Shown: positions 18,161 to 28,247, numbered from the stretch's first letter. The stretch is 64,000 nucleotides of DNA from Pseudomonas siliginis (GCF_019145195.1 NZ_JAHSTW010000004.1:186001-250000); one strand, 5' to 3'. Numbers and translations are program-made. The notes: generated by a model from the sequence alone, not told the origin.

Positions 18161-18967
18161 ATGGATAAGCCTGACGAGTCTGTGACGGATCTGATCCGCG
18201 CCCGCGATGTTCGTGGTTTCGAATCCTGGGCGCTGCCCAGCTTCGACCCGCCGAAACCGGAACCCGAGCCGGAACCGGAGCCCGAACCGCCGGAAATGGA
18301 AGAAGTGCCGCTGGAAGAAGTCCAGCCACTGACTCTGGAAGAACTCGAAAGCATCCGTCAGGAGGCTTACAACGAGGGCTTCGCCATCGGCGAAAAAGAA
18401 GGTTTTCACAGCACCACGCTGAAGGTGCGTCAGGAAGCCGAAACAGCGCTCGCGGCGAAAATTGCCAGCCTTGAGCTGCTGATGGCCAACCTGTTCGAAC
18501 CGATCGCCGAGCAAGACACCCAGATTGAAAAGTCGCTGGTCGACCTCGTGCAGCACATCACCAAACAAGTGATCAAGCGCGAACTGGCCATCGACTCGAC
18601 GCAGATCGAACACGTCATGCGCGATGCTCTCAAGCTGTTGCCGCTGGGCGTGGAAAACGTGCGCCTGTACGTCAATCCGCAGGATTTCGCCCAGGTCAAA
18701 GCCCTGCGCGAACGCCACGAAGAAAGCTGGCGCATCGTCGAGGACGAGTCGCTGTTGCCGGGCGGCTGCCGGGTTGAAACCGAGCACAGCCGCATCGACG
18801 CCAGCGTCGAATCGCGGGTGACCCAGGTTATGGCCAAGCTGTTCGACCAATTGCATGAGCAGGCTCTGCATCCGGCAGCGCCTGACTTGAGTCTGGACAT
18901 TCCCGAAGACACCCCAGTGGCTGTCGACTCTGACGAGCCGCGCGCGGACGCCAGCGATGCGCCTTGA
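18161..18967 (+). CDS. fliH: FliH, regulator of the flagellar export ATPase
   Basis: 268-aa stator-like protein that holds FliI off or at the export gate. The N-terminal part has an acidic, Pro-rich tract with EPEP repeats (about residues 27-45). A central coiled coil and the family C-terminal domain follow ([20 protein letters not shown], then [20 protein letters not shown]). It overlaps fliI by 11 bp. Confidence 0.93.
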   Translation: MDKPDESVTDLIRARDVRGFESWALPSFDPPKPEPEPEPEPEPPEMEEVPLEEVQPLTLEELESIRQEAYNEGFAIGEKEGFHSTTLKVRQEAETALAAKIASLELLMANLFEPIAEQDTQIEKSLVDLVQHITKQVIKRELAIDSTQIEHVMRDALKLLPLGVENVRLYVNPQDFAQVKALRERHEESWRIVEDESLLPGGCRVETEHSRIDASVESRVTQVMAKLFDQLHEQALHPAAPDLSLDIPEDTPVAVDSDEPRADASDAP

Positions 18968-20315
18968 ACGGACCAGTTTCGCCAAGCGCCTGAGCACCTA
19001 TGCCGAGGCCACCGAGATTGCCGGCGCGCCGATCCTTGAAGGTCGGCTGCTGCGCATGGTTGGCCTGACCCTCGAAGCCGAAGGCCTGCGCGCCGCCATG
19101 GGCACCCGCTGCATGGTGATCAATGACGACAGCTACCACCCGTCCCAGGTGGAAGCGGAAGTCATGGGTTTTTCCGGCAGCAAAGTCTTTCTGATGCCGG
19201 TCGGCAGCGTCGCCGGGATTGCCCCGGGCGCCCGCGTGGTGCCGCTGGCCGACACCGGTCGTTTGCCGATGGGCATGAGCATGCTCGGCCGTGTCCTCGA
19301 CGGCGCCGGTCGCGCGCTGGACGGCAAGGGCGGCATGAAGGCCGAAGACTGGGTGCCGATGGATGGCCCGACAATCAACCCGCTCAACCGTGATCCGATC
19401 AGCGTACCGCTGGACGTCGGCATCCGTTGCATCAACGGTTTGCTGACGGTTGGCCGTGGCCAGCGTCTGGGTCTGTTCGCCGGTACCGGTGTCGGTAAAT
19501 CGGTGCTGTTGGGCATGATGACCCGCTTCACCGAGGCCGACATCATCGTCGTCGGCCTGATCGGTGAGCGTGGTCGCGAAGTTAAAGAATTCATCGAACA
19601 CATTCTCGGTGAAGAAGGCCTCAAACGTTCGGTAGTGGTCGCCTCGCCAGCGGACGACGCACCGCTGATGCGTATGCGCGCGGCAATGTATTGCACGCGC
19701 ATCGCCGAGTATTTCCGCGACAAAGGCAAGAACGTTCTGCTGCTGATGGACTCGCTGACCCGTTTCGCCCAGGCCCAGCGGGAAATCGCTCTGGCCATCG
19801 GCGAACCGCCAGCAACCAAGGGCTATCCGCCCTCGGTGTTCGCCAAACTGCCGAAACTGGTGGAGCGCGCCGGTAACGCGGAGAAGGGCGGTGGCTCGAT
19901 CACGGCGTTCTACACCGTACTGTCCGAAGGCGACGACCAGCAGGACCCGATTGCCGACTCGGCGCGTGGCGTGCTCGACGGCCACATCGTCCTTTCGCGG
20001 CGCTTGGCCGAGGAAGGCCACTATCCGGCGATCGACATCGAAGCCTCGATCAGCCGGGTGATGCCGGCGGTGGTTTCGCCGGATCACATGCAGCGCGCGC
20101 AGTACTTCAAGCAGTTGTGGTCACGCTATCAGCAGAGCCGCGATCTGATCAGCGTCGGTGCCTATGTGGCCGGTGGTGATCGCGAGACCGATCTGGCGAT
20201 TTCCCTGCAACCGCAGTTGGTCAGGTATCAGCGCCAGGGCCTCAACGACAAAATCAATCTGGGTGAAAGCCAGGCCTATCTGGAAACCCTGTTCGCCCCT
20301 GCGGCGGGCGGGTAA
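18957..20315 (+). CDS. fliI: FliI, flagellum-specific ATP synthase/export ATPase
   Basis: 452-aa hexameric ATPase related to F1-beta. Walker A is GTGVGKS in [20 protein letters not shown], and Walker B is in [20 protein letters not shown]. The ERGREVKEF catalytic segment is present. It energises substrate unloading at the type III export gate. It overlaps fliH at the start and precedes fliJ by 6 bp. Confidence 0.97.
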   Translation: MRLERTSFAKRLSTYAEATEIAGAPILEGRLLRMVGLTLEAEGLRAAMGTRCMVINDDSYHPSQVEAEVMGFSGSKVFLMPVGSVAGIAPGARVVPLADTGRLPMGMSMLGRVLDGAGRALDGKGGMKAEDWVPMDGPTINPLNRDPISVPLDVGIRCINGLLTVGRGQRLGLFAGTGVGKSVLLGMMTRFTEADIIVVGLIGERGREVKEFIEHILGEEGLKRSVVVASPADDAPLMRMRAAMYCTRIAEYFRDKGKNVLLLMDSLTRFAQAQREIALAIGEPPATKGYPPSVFAKLPKLVERAGNAEKGGGSITAFYTVLSEGDDQQDPIADSARGVLDGHIVLSRRLAEEGHYPAIDIEASISRVMPAVVSPDHMQRAQYFKQLWSRYQQSRDLISVGAYVAGGDRETDLAISLQPQLVRYQRQGLNDKINLGESQAYLETLFAPAAGG

Positions 20316-20321
20316 CCGGCC

Positions 20322-20771
20322 ATGGCCGTCAGCCGCGCTGCGCGCCTGGCACCGGTGGTGGACATGGCCGAGAAGGCCGAGAAAGCCGCCGTGCAGCGTC
20401 TCGCCTACTTTCAGGGCCAGGTCAAAGTTGCCGAAAGCAAACTGGCCGACCTCAATGCCTTTCGTCTGGATTACTCGCAGCAATGGATCGTGCGCGGCAG
20501 CACCGGCGTGACCGGGCAATGGCTGCTGGGCTTTCAGGGTTTCCTGGCGCAACTCGACACCGCCGTCGACCAGCAACGGCAGAGCCTGGTCTGGCACCAG
20601 AACAAGCTCGACAAGGCGCGTGAAGAGTGGCAACAGGCATTCGCCCGCGTCGAGGGCTTGCGCAAACTGGTGCAGCGCTATCGTGATGAAGCGCAACGCC
20701 TGGAAGACAAGCGCGAGCAGAAGCTGCTGGATGAACTGTCGCAGCGGTTGCCAAGGCGTGATGCCTTCTAA
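20322..20771 (+). CDS. fliJ: FliJ, export chaperone/ATPase stalk
   Basis: 149-aa coiled-coil protein that fits the FliI ring like a gamma subunit and passes chaperones on. Almost the whole length is charged heptad-like helix (VDMAEKAEKAAVQRLAYFQG, then RYRDEAQRLEDKREQKLLDE). It is the last gene of the run; a REP pair follows the stop. Confidence 0.93.
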   Translation: MAVSRAARLAPVVDMAEKAEKAAVQRLAYFQGQVKVAESKLADLNAFRLDYSQQWIVRGSTGVTGQWLLGFQGFLAQLDTAVDQQRQSLVWHQNKLDKAREEWQQAFARVEGLRKLVQRYRDEAQRLEDKREQKLLDELSQRLPRRDAF

Positions 20772-20789
20772 ACCTCACCGCCAAACCCC

Positions 20790-20880
20790 TGTGGGAGCGA
20801 GCCTGCTCGCGAAAGCGCCGTGTCAGTCAATCCTGTAGTCAACTGACAGAATGCCTTCGCAAGCAGGCTCGCTCCCACAC
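20790..20880. repeat. REP pair (REPIN) after fliJ
   Basis: TGTGGGAGCGAGCCTGCTCG and its near-exact reverse complement close a roughly 90-bp inverted unit. The inner part holds a second inverted pair (TGTCAGT, ACTGACA). It sits at the end of the fliE-J operon and could stabilise the 3' end of that mRNA. Confidence 0.9.
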
Positions 20881-20962
20881 TTGTTCCACTGTTGCGCCTT
20901 GCCCCAACCCTATCCAGGTGCTAAACCTTGTACAGGTTCGTCAATGACAAGGAAGCCAGTCA

Positions 20963-21268
20963 ATGTCAGTCGTTACAGAAGTCTCTCCAGACCAGAAAAA
21001 GCTCACGATCGCCGTCAAAGGCCGGTTCGATTTCGGTCGCCATCAGGAGTTTCGCGAGTCGTATGAGCGGCTCCCACACAAACCCGAATCCATCGTGGTC
21101 GATCTCAAAGAGGCTACTTACCTCGACAGCTCCGCGCTGGGCATGCTGCTTCTGCTGCGTGATCACGCCGGTGGCGACGAGTCGGATATCCGCGTCGTCA
21201 ACAGCAGCTCCGATGTGAAGAAAATCCTCGCGATTTCCAACTTCGACAAACTCTTCGACATCAGTTGA
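20963..21268 (+). CDS. hsbA: HsbA-like anti-sigma factor antagonist (STAS)
   Basis: 101-aa STAS protein. The phosphorylatable serine lies in TYLDSSALGMLLLL (Ser56/Ser57). It matches the P. aeruginosa HsbA position in an hsbA-hsbR-hptB set. There HsbA switches partners between the anti-sigma factor FlgM and the diguanylate cyclase HsbD, depending on phosphorylation by HsbR. The ATG follows AAGGAAGCC. Here the module lies between fliJ and fliK, which ties it to flagella. Confidence 0.85.
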   Translation: MSVVTEVSPDQKKLTIAVKGRFDFGRHQEFRESYERLPHKPESIVVDLKEATYLDSSALGMLLLLRDHAGGDESDIRVVNSSSDVKKILAISNFDKLFDIS

Positions 21269-21273
21269 CGCCC

Positions 21274-22977
21274 ATGCAGGCGCAAGAGCCGCTGACTATT
21301 CTTATCGCCGAAGACAGTGCCGCCGACCGGCTGCTGCTGTCGACCATTGTCCGCCGTCAAGGTCATCAGGTGCTGACGGCGGCCAATGGTGCCGAGGCGG
21401 TCGAAACGTTCAAAGAACAGCAGCCTGATCTGGTATTGATGGACGCGCTGATGCCGGTGATGGACGGCTTCGAAGCGGCGCGGCAGATCAAGGCGCTGGC
21501 GGGTGAAGCGTTGGTGCCGATCATCTTCCTCACCTCGCTGACCGAGAGTGAAGCGCTGGCTCGGTGTCTGGAGGCCGGCGGCGACGACTTTCTGGCGAAG
21601 CCGTACAACCAAGTGATACTCGCCGCCAAAATCAAGGCGATGGATCGCTTGCGTCGCCTTCAGGCAACGGTCCTGCAGCAGCGCGATCTGATCGCCAAAC
21701 ATCACGACTATCTGCTCAACGAACAACGCGTGGCCAAAGCGGTGTTCGACAAGGTCGCGCATTCCGGTTGCCTGAGCGCGCCGAACATCCGATACCTGCA
21801 ATCGCCCTACGCGCTGTTCAATGGTGATCTGTTGCTCGCGGCGTACACGCCGGCCGGTGACATGCACGTCATGCTCGGCGATTTCACCGGGCATGGCTTG
21901 CCGGCAGCGGTGGGGGCGATGCCGCTGGCCGAAGTGTTTTATGGGATGACCGCCAAGGGCTACGGCCTGGCCGAAACCCTGCGCGAGATGAACGCCAAGC
22001 TCAAGCGCATCCTGCCGGTGGACATGTTCTGCTGCGCCACGTTGCTCTGTCTGAGTTTCCAGAGCCGTTCGGTGGAGGTGTGGAACGGCGGCATGCCCGA
22101 CGGTTACTTGCATCGCATGGCCAGTGGCGAGCGCGTGCCCTTGCCGGCGCGGCATTTGCCCTTGGGGATTCTCAGCGCTCAAGCCTTCGATGAGCGTACG
22201 GATGTGTATCCGATGGCCGTCGATGATCGGGTGTTTCTGTTATCGGACGGGGTGATCGATACCTGCGATGCCAATGACCAGTTGTTCGGCGTCGAACGCT
22301 TGCAGCAGGTTTTTGCGGCGAACCGTGAGCCGGATCGGTTGTTCGAGGATATCGAACAAGCGTTGCGCGATTTTCGTGGGCAGGCCCGTGATGATGTGAG
22401 CATGGTCGAAGTCAGTCTGCTCGAGTCGGCGCAGGCACACGGCGCAGCGCCGGTGTATTCCGACAGCGGCCAGTCGTGCCCGCTGGACTGGTCGGCCAGT
22501 TTCGAGTTTCGCGGCGCCACGCTCAGGCGGTTCAATCCGTTGCCGTTCCTCTTGCAGTTGCTGCTTGAGGTGCATGGCCTGCGCGCGCAAAGCGGGGCGC
22601 TGTACAGTGTGCTCGCCGAGTTGTATTCCAATGCGCTGGAGCATGGCGTGCTCGGGCTGGACTCGAGCCTCAAACGCGATGCGGCAGGTTTCGCCCGCTA
22701 CTATGAAATGCGCGCGGCGCGGTTGGAGGCGCTGGAGGATGGTTATGTGCGAGTGCATTTGCAGGTGCAACCGCAGGGCGAGGGCGGGCGCCTTGTCATT
22801 CGCGTCGAGGACAGCGGCAAGGGGTTTGATGTGGCGCGGGTCATGGAACGGCCCGTGGATAACGTCCGCTTGTCGGGTCGCGGCATCAGCCTGGTCCGGC
22901 AACTGGGGCGCAACGCCAGTTGGTCGGACCAAGGTCGTAGTGCCAGCGTGGAGTTTTTCTGGGAGATTGAGGCATAA
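21274..22977 (+). CDS. hsbR: HsbR-like response regulator with PP2C phosphatase and kinase-like domains
   Basis: About 567 aa with three domains. The receiver (1-125) has Asp57 in LVLMDALMPVMDG and a KPYN lysine. The PPM/SpoIIE phosphatase (about 185-380) has GDFTGHGLPAAVGAMPLAEV and ARDDVSMVEVSLL. The C-terminal HATPase domain is of the anti-sigma type (LAELYSNALEHGVLG, RVEDSGKGFD). HptB phosphorylates the receiver, and the output is dephosphorylation or phosphorylation of HsbA. The start is the ATG at 21274; a TTG at 21265 overlapping the hsbA stop is an alternative, and neither has a strong ribosome-binding site. Confidence 0.87.
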   Translation: MQAQEPLTILIAEDSAADRLLLSTIVRRQGHQVLTAANGAEAVETFKEQQPDLVLMDALMPVMDGFEAARQIKALAGEALVPIIFLTSLTESEALARCLEAGGDDFLAKPYNQVILAAKIKAMDRLRRLQATVLQQRDLIAKHHDYLLNEQRVAKAVFDKVAHSGCLSAPNIRYLQSPYALFNGDLLLAAYTPAGDMHVMLGDFTGHGLPAAVGAMPLAEVFYGMTAKGYGLAETLREMNAKLKRILPVDMFCCATLLCLSFQSRSVEVWNGGMPDGYLHRMASGERVPLPARHLPLGILSAQAFDERTDVYPMAVDDRVFLLSDGVIDTCDANDQLFGVERLQQVFAANREPDRLFEDIEQALRDFRGQARDDVSMVEVSLLESAQAHGAAPVYSDSGQSCPLDWSASFEFRGATLRRFNPLPFLLQLLLEVHGLRAQSGALYSVLAELYSNALEHGVLGLDSSLKRDAAGFARYYEMRAARLEALEDGYVRVHLQVQPQGEGGRLVIRVEDSGKGFDVARVMERPVDNVRLSGRGISLVRQLGRNASWSDQGRSASVEFFWEIEA

Positions 22978-23007
22978 TCCGCCCATTCTTGATCAAGGAG
23001 TGAGCAA

Positions 23008-23355
23008 GTGACAGACCCACATGTAGATCGCGAAGTCCTCGATACTTTGCGCGAGGTGATGGAGGACGGCTATACGGAATTGCTGGAGACTTTTCTGGCA
23101 GATTCGCAAAGCCGCCTGCACGAGTTGCAGGACAGCACCAGCGCCAAAGCGCTTTCCGATGTAGCGCATAGCTTCAAGGGCAGCGCCAGCAACATGGGCG
23201 CGGTTCGACTGGCCGAGTTGTGCCAGGACCTGGAGTCGAACGCGAAGGACAAAAGCCCGGAAGCGCTCGCTCAGCTAGTCGCCGATATCCATTCTGAATT
23301 CGCCGAAGTACGTCCAGTGTACGAAAGCGAAAAGCGCCACGCCCACATCCACTGA
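23008..23355 (+). CDS. hptB: HptB-like histidine phosphotransfer protein
   Basis: 115-aa Hpt domain with the phospho-accepting His54 in VAHSFKGSASNMGAVRLAEL. The start is GTG at 23008 behind AAGGAG. In P. aeruginosa HptB takes phosphate from hybrid kinases that also act on GacA and passes it to HsbR, which affects RsmY and the switch between swimming and biofilm. The order hsbA-hsbR-hptB supports the same chain here. Confidence 0.87.
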   Translation: MTDPHVDREVLDTLREVMEDGYTELLETFLADSQSRLHELQDSTSAKALSDVAHSFKGSASNMGAVRLAELCQDLESNAKDKSPEALAQLVADIHSEFAEVRPVYESEKRHAHIH

Positions 23356-23394
23356 AGCTGCCGTCCGGCGCTTTTCGCAAGTGTCTGGCCAAAC

Positions 23395-23410
23395 TGGCCC
23401 GGCACTTGCA
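23395..23410 (+). promoter_or_regulatory. Sigma-54 promoter of fliK
   Basis: TGGCCCG (23395-23401), GCAC, TTGCA (23406-23410). GG to GC spacing is 12. It lies 51 bp before the fliK start and after the hptB stop, so fliK can be expressed apart from the signalling genes. Confidence 0.75.
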
Positions 23411-23460
23411 GTCAACTTGCTCAACTGTACCTACGATCCCAGTGCAGCGGAGACCGTGTC

Positions 23461-24828
23461 ATGCCTGCGACCCCCAACATTCTTCTTCAGACCGCCGCTC
23501 AGGCCAAGGCGCAAGCCGCCTCTGCCAAATCGTCGGCAATGGCCGCAGACGCCGGGGACAAGGCCTCCAGCTTCGCCAAAGTGTTCGCCGATCAGGCGCC
23601 GGTCAAGCCCGCCGTGAGCGCTGACAATTCAGTCAAGCCGGCACGCGATAAGGTCGCAGACAGCAGCGGCAAAAAGGATATCGGCAAAGATCAGTCTGCC
23701 GCGCCCGAGCCAGCAGTTGCCGATAGCGGCAAAGCGTTGCCTGCCGACAAAGCGGCGGCGAGCGACGACGCGACTGCCACTGCCGATGACACCGCTGAAA
23801 CTGTGCAAACCCCTGTGGCGGATGCCGCGCCTGTAGACCCGACGCTTGATCCGGCCTTGGCGCAAGTCGTTCAGCCGTTGGTGGCAGCGCCTGTGGTGCA
23901 AGCACCAACAGTCACCACGCCAGCCCAGCCGGAAACCGAAACGCCTGCACTGGCGGTCGTGTCGGGCATGGTCAAAGATCCGGCGGCCACCGACAGCGAA
24001 TTTGATCCGACAGCCGACCCGCTCGATTCGCTGCCGGCCGTGCGCATGGCGATGGAGCAGGGCGGGCATATTTCCGCCGCCAGTCAGGCGCAACCGAAAG
24101 CCACGCCTGCTCAAGCTCAGGCTGACGGCGAATTGACCGCCGCGCAGAACTTTGCCGCCGGCATGGCCAGCATGCTCGACGTGCAGGCCGACAAGGACAG
24201 CACCAGCCAAGGCGGCGAACAAGCTTTCAGCGGGCTGATCGACGATGGCCTGAAGGATCTGAAGTCCGCCACCAGCGACACCCGTGTCGACGACTTCGCC
24301 AACCGTCTGGCGGCACTGACCCAGGCCGCTACGCCGAAAACCGCCAATGCGCTGCCGGTGAATCAGCCGATCGCCATGCACCAGAGCGGCTGGACCGAAG
24401 AAGTGGTCAACCGCGTCATGTACCTGTCCAGCGTCAACCTGAAGGCCGCCGACATTCAGTTGCAGCCGGCAGAGCTTGGGCGTCTGGATATCCGCGTGAA
24501 CATGGTTCCCGATCAGCAGACCCAGGTCACCTTCATGAGCGCGCACCCGAGCGTGCGTGAAGCGCTCGACAGCCAGATGCACCGCCTGCGCGACATGTTC
24601 AACCAGCAGGGCATGGGCCAGGTCGACGTCAACGTTGCCGACCAGAACCGTGGCTGGCAGGGGCAGCAAGGCCAGGAACAGGCGCAGCAGGGCCGCAGTG
24701 GCCGGACCAGCGCTGCTGGCGGACGCCTGGATTCGGTGGATGAGGAATTGGCACCGGCTACTGTCGCTGAAGTGGCGGCGCAGACTACCAGCGTAATTGG
24801 CAGCAGCGCGGTCGACTACTACGCCTGA
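23461..24828 (+). CDS. fliK: FliK, flagellar hook-length control protein
   Basis: 455-aa molecular ruler that stops hook growth and, with FlhB, switches export to late substrates. The N-terminal 280 residues are low-complexity Ala/Asp/Pro/Lys sequence, as expected of a secreted ruler. The conserved C-terminal FliK domain contains LQPAELGRLDIRVNM, VTFMSAHPSVREALDSQMHR and LRDMFNQQGMGQVDVNVADQ. A Gln/Gly-rich tail follows. A REP pair lies just after the stop. Confidence 0.93.
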   Translation: MPATPNILLQTAAQAKAQAASAKSSAMAADAGDKASSFAKVFADQAPVKPAVSADNSVKPARDKVADSSGKKDIGKDQSAAPEPAVADSGKALPADKAAASDDATATADDTAETVQTPVADAAPVDPTLDPALAQVVQPLVAAPVVQAPTVTTPAQPETETPALAVVSGMVKDPAATDSEFDPTADPLDSLPAVRMAMEQGGHISAASQAQPKATPAQAQADGELTAAQNFAAGMASMLDVQADKDSTSQGGEQAFSGLIDDGLKDLKSATSDTRVDDFANRLAALTQAATPKTANALPVNQPIAMHQSGWTEEVVNRVMYLSSVNLKAADIQLQPAELGRLDIRVNMVPDQQTQVTFMSAHPSVREALDSQMHRLRDMFNQQGMGQVDVNVADQNRGWQGQQGQEQAQQGRSGRTSAAGGRLDSVDEELAPATVAEVAAQTTSVIGSSAVDYYA

Positions 24829-24844
24829 CGCAACGCAATACCAA

Positions 24845-24935
24845 TGTGGGAGCGAGCCTGCTCGCGAATACGGTGTGACATTCAGCCTATATGTTGACTG
24901 ACACATTGCTTTCGCGAGCAGGCTCGCTCCCACAT
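24845..24935. repeat. REP pair (REPIN) between fliK and fliL
   Basis: GTGGGAGCGAGCCTGCTCGC and its reverse complement GCGAGCAGGCTCGCTCCCAC face each other over about 90 bp. Same family as the unit after fliJ. It sits between the fliK stop and the fliL promoter. Confidence 0.9.
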
Positions 24936-24973
24936 TTGTTTATGGCGCCGTTCAGATGACGCGCTGACACTTC

Positions 24974-24989
24974 TGGCATAACACTTGCT
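24974..24989 (+). promoter_or_regulatory. Sigma-54 promoter of the fliLMNOPQR-flhB operon
   Basis: TGGCATA (24974-24980), ACAC, TTGCT (24985-24989). GG to GC spacing is 12. It lies 52 bp before fliL, between the REP pair and the gene. Confidence 0.83.
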
Positions 24990-25040
24990 CTTGCCTTGCC
25001 GTGCGACTGTGAAACCCCCGATTAGTGACGGATTATTGGC

Positions 25041-25544
25041 ATGGCGAAGAGCGAAGCTGCAGCAGTAAAAGACCCCGCAACCAAAGGCAAACTCAAGCTG
25101 ATCATCGTGATCGTGCTAGCGTTGCTGGTGGCCATTGGTGCATCCGTCGGGGCGACCTGGTTCTTCATGCACGGCGCGCAAAGCAAGCCTGCCGAGGCCG
25201 CTGAAGCAGCGCCGGTCGGCAAGCAGGCGGCGATTTTCGAGCCGATGGCGCCGGCCTTCGTTGCCAACTACAACCAGAACGGCCGTCAGCGCTACATGCA
25301 GGTGAGCATCACCATGCTGGCGCGGAATCAGGCCGATCTGGACGCGCTCAAAGTGCACATGCCGGTTATCCGCAACAACCTGGTAATGCTCTTCTCCGGT
25401 CAGGATTTCGCCACACTGGCGACACCGGTCGGCCAAGAGATGTTGCGCCAGAAGGCCACCGCCAGCGTCCAGGAAGTGGCGCAGAAAGAACTGGGCAAAG
25501 TGGTCATCGAACAGTTGCTTTTCACTAATTTCGTACTGCAGTAG
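25041..25544 (+). CDS. fliL: FliL, basal body-associated membrane protein
   Basis: 167-aa stator-associated protein. A basic N-terminus is followed by one transmembrane helix (about residues 19-44, LKLIIVIVLALLVAIGASVG). The periplasmic FliL domain follows with EPMAPAFVANYNQNGRQRYM and QVSITMLARN. It opens the fliL operon; fliM starts 9 bp after its stop. Confidence 0.94.
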   Translation: MAKSEAAAVKDPATKGKLKLIIVIVLALLVAIGASVGATWFFMHGAQSKPAEAAEAAPVGKQAAIFEPMAPAFVANYNQNGRQRYMQVSITMLARNQADLDALKVHMPVIRNNLVMLFSGQDFATLATPVGQEMLRQKATASVQEVAQKELGKVVIEQLLFTNFVLQ

Positions 25545-25553
25545 GAACACGAC

Positions 25554-26522
25554 ATGGCCGTGCAGGATCTGCTGTCCCAGGATGAAATCGATGCGCTGCT
25601 GCATGGCGTCGATGATGGTCTGGTACAGACCGATAATGCTGCCGAACCCGGCAGTGTCAAAAGCTACGACCTGACCAGCCAGGATCGCATCGTCCGTGGA
25701 CGCATGCCGACGCTGGAAATGATCAACGAGCGCTTTGCCCGCTACACCCGCATCAGCATGTTCAACATGCTGCGCCGCTCGGCGGACGTGGCTGTCGGTG
25801 GCGTGCAGGTGATGAAGTTCGGCGAATACGTGCACTCGCTGTACGTGCCGACCAGCCTCAACCTGGTCAAGATCAAACCGCTGCGCGGCACCGCGCTGTT
25901 CATCCTCGACGCCAAACTGGTGTTCAAGCTGGTGGACAACTTCTTCGGTGGTGACGGCCGTCACGCCAAGATCGAAGGGCGGGAATTCACCCCGACCGAA
26001 CTGCGCGTGGTGCGCATGGTGCTCGAGCAGGCTTTCGTCGATCTGAAAGAAGCCTGGCAGGCGATCATGGAAGTCAATTTCGAGTACATCAACTCGGAAG
26101 TGAACCCGGCCATGGCCAACATCGTCGGCCCGAGCGAAGCGATTGTGGTCTCCACCTTCCACATCGAACTCGATGGCGGTGGCGGCGATCTGCACGTGAC
26201 CATGCCGTACTCGATGATCGAGCCGGTGCGCGAGATGCTCGACGCCGGTTTCCAGTCCGACCTCGACGATCAGGACGAGCGCTGGGTCAACGCCCTGCGC
26301 CAGGACGTACTCGATGTCGACGTGCCGATCGGCGCCACCGTGGCCCGCCGCCAGTTGAAGCTGCGCGACATCCTGCACATGCAACCGGGCGATGTGATCC
26401 CGGTCGAGATGCCGGAAGACATGATCATGCGCGCCAACGGCGTGCCGGCCTTCAAGGTCAAGATGGGCTCGCACAAAGGCAACCTCGCGTTGCAGGTGAT
26501 CGAGCCGATCGAGCGTCGCTGA
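25554..26522 (+). CDS. fliM: FliM, flagellar motor switch protein
   Basis: 322-aa C-ring protein. The N-terminal CheY-P binding segment is MAVQDLLSQDEIDALL. The middle CheC-like domain starts with MPTLEMINERFARYTRISMF, and the C-terminal SpoA domain has LDVDVPIGATVARRQLKLRD. Length is standard. CheY encoded at 42261 would bind this protein. Confidence 0.97.
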   Translation: MAVQDLLSQDEIDALLHGVDDGLVQTDNAAEPGSVKSYDLTSQDRIVRGRMPTLEMINERFARYTRISMFNMLRRSADVAVGGVQVMKFGEYVHSLYVPTSLNLVKIKPLRGTALFILDAKLVFKLVDNFFGGDGRHAKIEGREFTPTELRVVRMVLEQAFVDLKEAWQAIMEVNFEYINSEVNPAMANIVGPSEAIVVSTFHIELDGGGGDLHVTMPYSMIEPVREMLDAGFQSDLDDQDERWVNALRQDVLDVDVPIGATVARRQLKLRDILHMQPGDVIPVEMPEDMIMRANGVPAFKVKMGSHKGNLALQVIEPIERR

Positions 26523-26577
26523 GGCGGCGCTTTTCACCCCCGTATTTAACCGAATTGTTGCCCGCCGAGGACACATG

Positions 26578-27036
26578 ATGAACGACGATATGAACGCCCA
26601 AGACGACCAGGCACTGGCCGATGAATGGGCTGCGGCCCTGGAAGAAACCGGTGATGCCGGCCAGGCTGACATCGATGCACTGCTGGCTGCCGACGCAGGC
26701 ACTTCCAGCTCCAACCGTCTGCCGATGGAAGAGTTCGGCAGCGTGCCGAAGAACAACGATCCGGTGACCCTCGACGGTCCGAACCTGGACGTGATCCTCG
26801 ACATTCCAGTGTCGATCTCGATGGAAGTCGGCAGTACCGACATCAACATCCGCAACCTGCTGCAACTCAACCAGGGTTCGGTGATCGAGCTTGATCGTCT
26901 GGCCGGTGAGCCGCTCGACGTGCTGGTCAACGGCACCTTGATCGCCCACGGCGAAGTAGTGGTGGTCAACGAGAAGTTCGGCATCCGCCTGACCGACGTG
27001 ATCAGCCCAAGCGAACGCATCAAGAAGCTGCGCTGA
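26578..27036 (+). CDS. fliN: FliN, flagellar motor switch protein
   Basis: 152-aa C-ring protein. The acidic N-terminus is disordered, and the C-terminal SpoA domain has LDVILDIPVSISMEVGSTDI and INIRNLLQLNQGSVIELDRL. Two ATGs stand side by side; the second, at 26578, has the better 6-nt distance from GAGGA at 26567-26571, while the first (26575) would add one Met. Confidence 0.96.
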   Translation: MNDDMNAQDDQALADEWAAALEETGDAGQADIDALLAADAGTSSSNRLPMEEFGSVPKNNDPVTLDGPNLDVILDIPVSISMEVGSTDINIRNLLQLNQGSVIELDRLAGEPLDVLVNGTLIAHGEVVVVNEKFGIRLTDVISPSERIKKLR

Positions 27037-27489
27037 GTGAAAAGGTTTCTCTGGGTGCTGCTGGCATGGCCGTTGAGCGTGCTGGCTGCCGAGCCGAGCG
27101 CAACCACTGCCGCGCCTGCCGCCACCGCGCCAATGGTCAACAGCGGCGTGGCCGGTCAGTTGACGCAACTGGTGTTCGGTTTGCTGCTGGTGCTGGGCTT
27201 GATCTTCTTCCTCGCCTGGCTGTTGCGCCGCGTGCAGCAGGCGGGGCCAGCGGGCAAGGGCCAGGTAATCGAGCTGATCGGCTCACGCGCGCTCGGCCCG
27301 CGTGACCGCTTGATGCTGGTGCAGGTCGGCAACGAGCAGATTCTGCTCGGCCTCAGCCCCGGCACCATCACCGCGCTGCACGTGCTCAAAGAGCCGGTCG
27401 AAGTGCCCACTGCCAGCGAAAAAGCGACGCCGGAATTTGCTCAGCATCTGCTGAAGATTCTTGGCAAGGACCAAAAGGATACGAAGTAA
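27037..27489 (+). CDS. fliO: FliO, flagellar export assembly protein
   Basis: 150-aa membrane protein that helps assemble the FliP ring. A signal-like N-terminus ([15 protein letters not shown]) precedes one transmembrane helix near residues 48-67 ([20 protein letters not shown]). A small cytoplasmic domain contains [20 protein letters not shown]. The GTG start directly follows the fliN stop, and the stop overlaps the fliP start. Confidence 0.92.
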   Translation: MKRFLWVLLAWPLSVLAAEPSATTAAPAATAPMVNSGVAGQLTQLVFGLLLVLGLIFFLAWLLRRVQQAGPAGKGQVIELIGSRALGPRDRLMLVQVGNEQILLGLSPGTITALHVLKEPVEVPTASEKATPEFAQHLLKILGKDQKDTK

Positions 27490-28247
27490 TGGGTGCGCTC
27501 CGCATCGTCTTGACGCTGGTCCTGTTGCTGGCCGCGCCGCTGGCGTTCGCCGCCGATCCGTTGTCGATCCCGGCGATCACGCTGGGCACCAATGCCGACG
27601 GCGCGCAGGAATATTCGGTCAGTCTGCAGATCCTGCTGATCATGACCGCGCTGAGCTTTATTCCGGCGGCGGTCATCCTGATGACCAGCTTCACGCGGAT
27701 CATCATCGTCTTCTCGATCCTGCGTCAGGCCCTCGGCCTGCAACAGACGCCGTCGAACCAGATCCTCACCGGCATGGCGCTGTTCCTGACGCTGTTCATC
27801 ATGGCGCCGGTGTTCGACCGGGTGAACAACGACGCGCTGCAACCGTATCTGGCGGAAACCCTCACCGCCCAGCAAGCGGTGGAAAAGGCCCAGGTGCCGA
27901 TCAAGGACTTCATGCTCGCGCAGACTCGTACCAGCGATCTGGAGCTGTTCATGCGCCTGTCCAAGCGCACCGACATTGCCAGCCCGGATCAGGCGCCGTT
28001 GACCATTCTGGTGCCGGCGTTCGTGACCTCCGAGCTTAAGACCGCCTTCCAGATCGGCTTCATGATCTTCATTCCGTTCCTGATCATCGACCTCGTTGTC
28101 GCGAGCGTGCTGATGGCCATGGGTATGATGATGCTCTCGCCGCTGATCATTTCATTGCCGTTCAAGATCATGCTGTTCGTGCTGGTCGATGGCTGGGCGC
28201 TGATCATCGGTACTCTGGCCAGCAGTTTTGGAGGTGTTTCGCCATGA
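27489..28247 (+). CDS. fliP: FliP, flagellar export gate protein
   Basis: 252-aa core gate subunit. A cleavable signal peptide ([20 protein letters not shown]) is followed by four membrane segments. The family motifs are [20 protein letters not shown] and, near the C-terminus, [20 protein letters not shown]. It overlaps fliQ by 4 bp. Confidence 0.97.
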   Translation: MGALRIVLTLVLLLAAPLAFAADPLSIPAITLGTNADGAQEYSVSLQILLIMTALSFIPAAVILMTSFTRIIIVFSILRQALGLQQTPSNQILTGMALFLTLFIMAPVFDRVNNDALQPYLAETLTAQQAVEKAQVPIKDFMLAQTRTSDLELFMRLSKRTDIASPDQAPLTILVPAFVTSELKTAFQIGFMIFIPFLIIDLVVASVLMAMGMMMLSPLIISLPFKIMLFVLVDGWALIIGTLASSFGGVSP

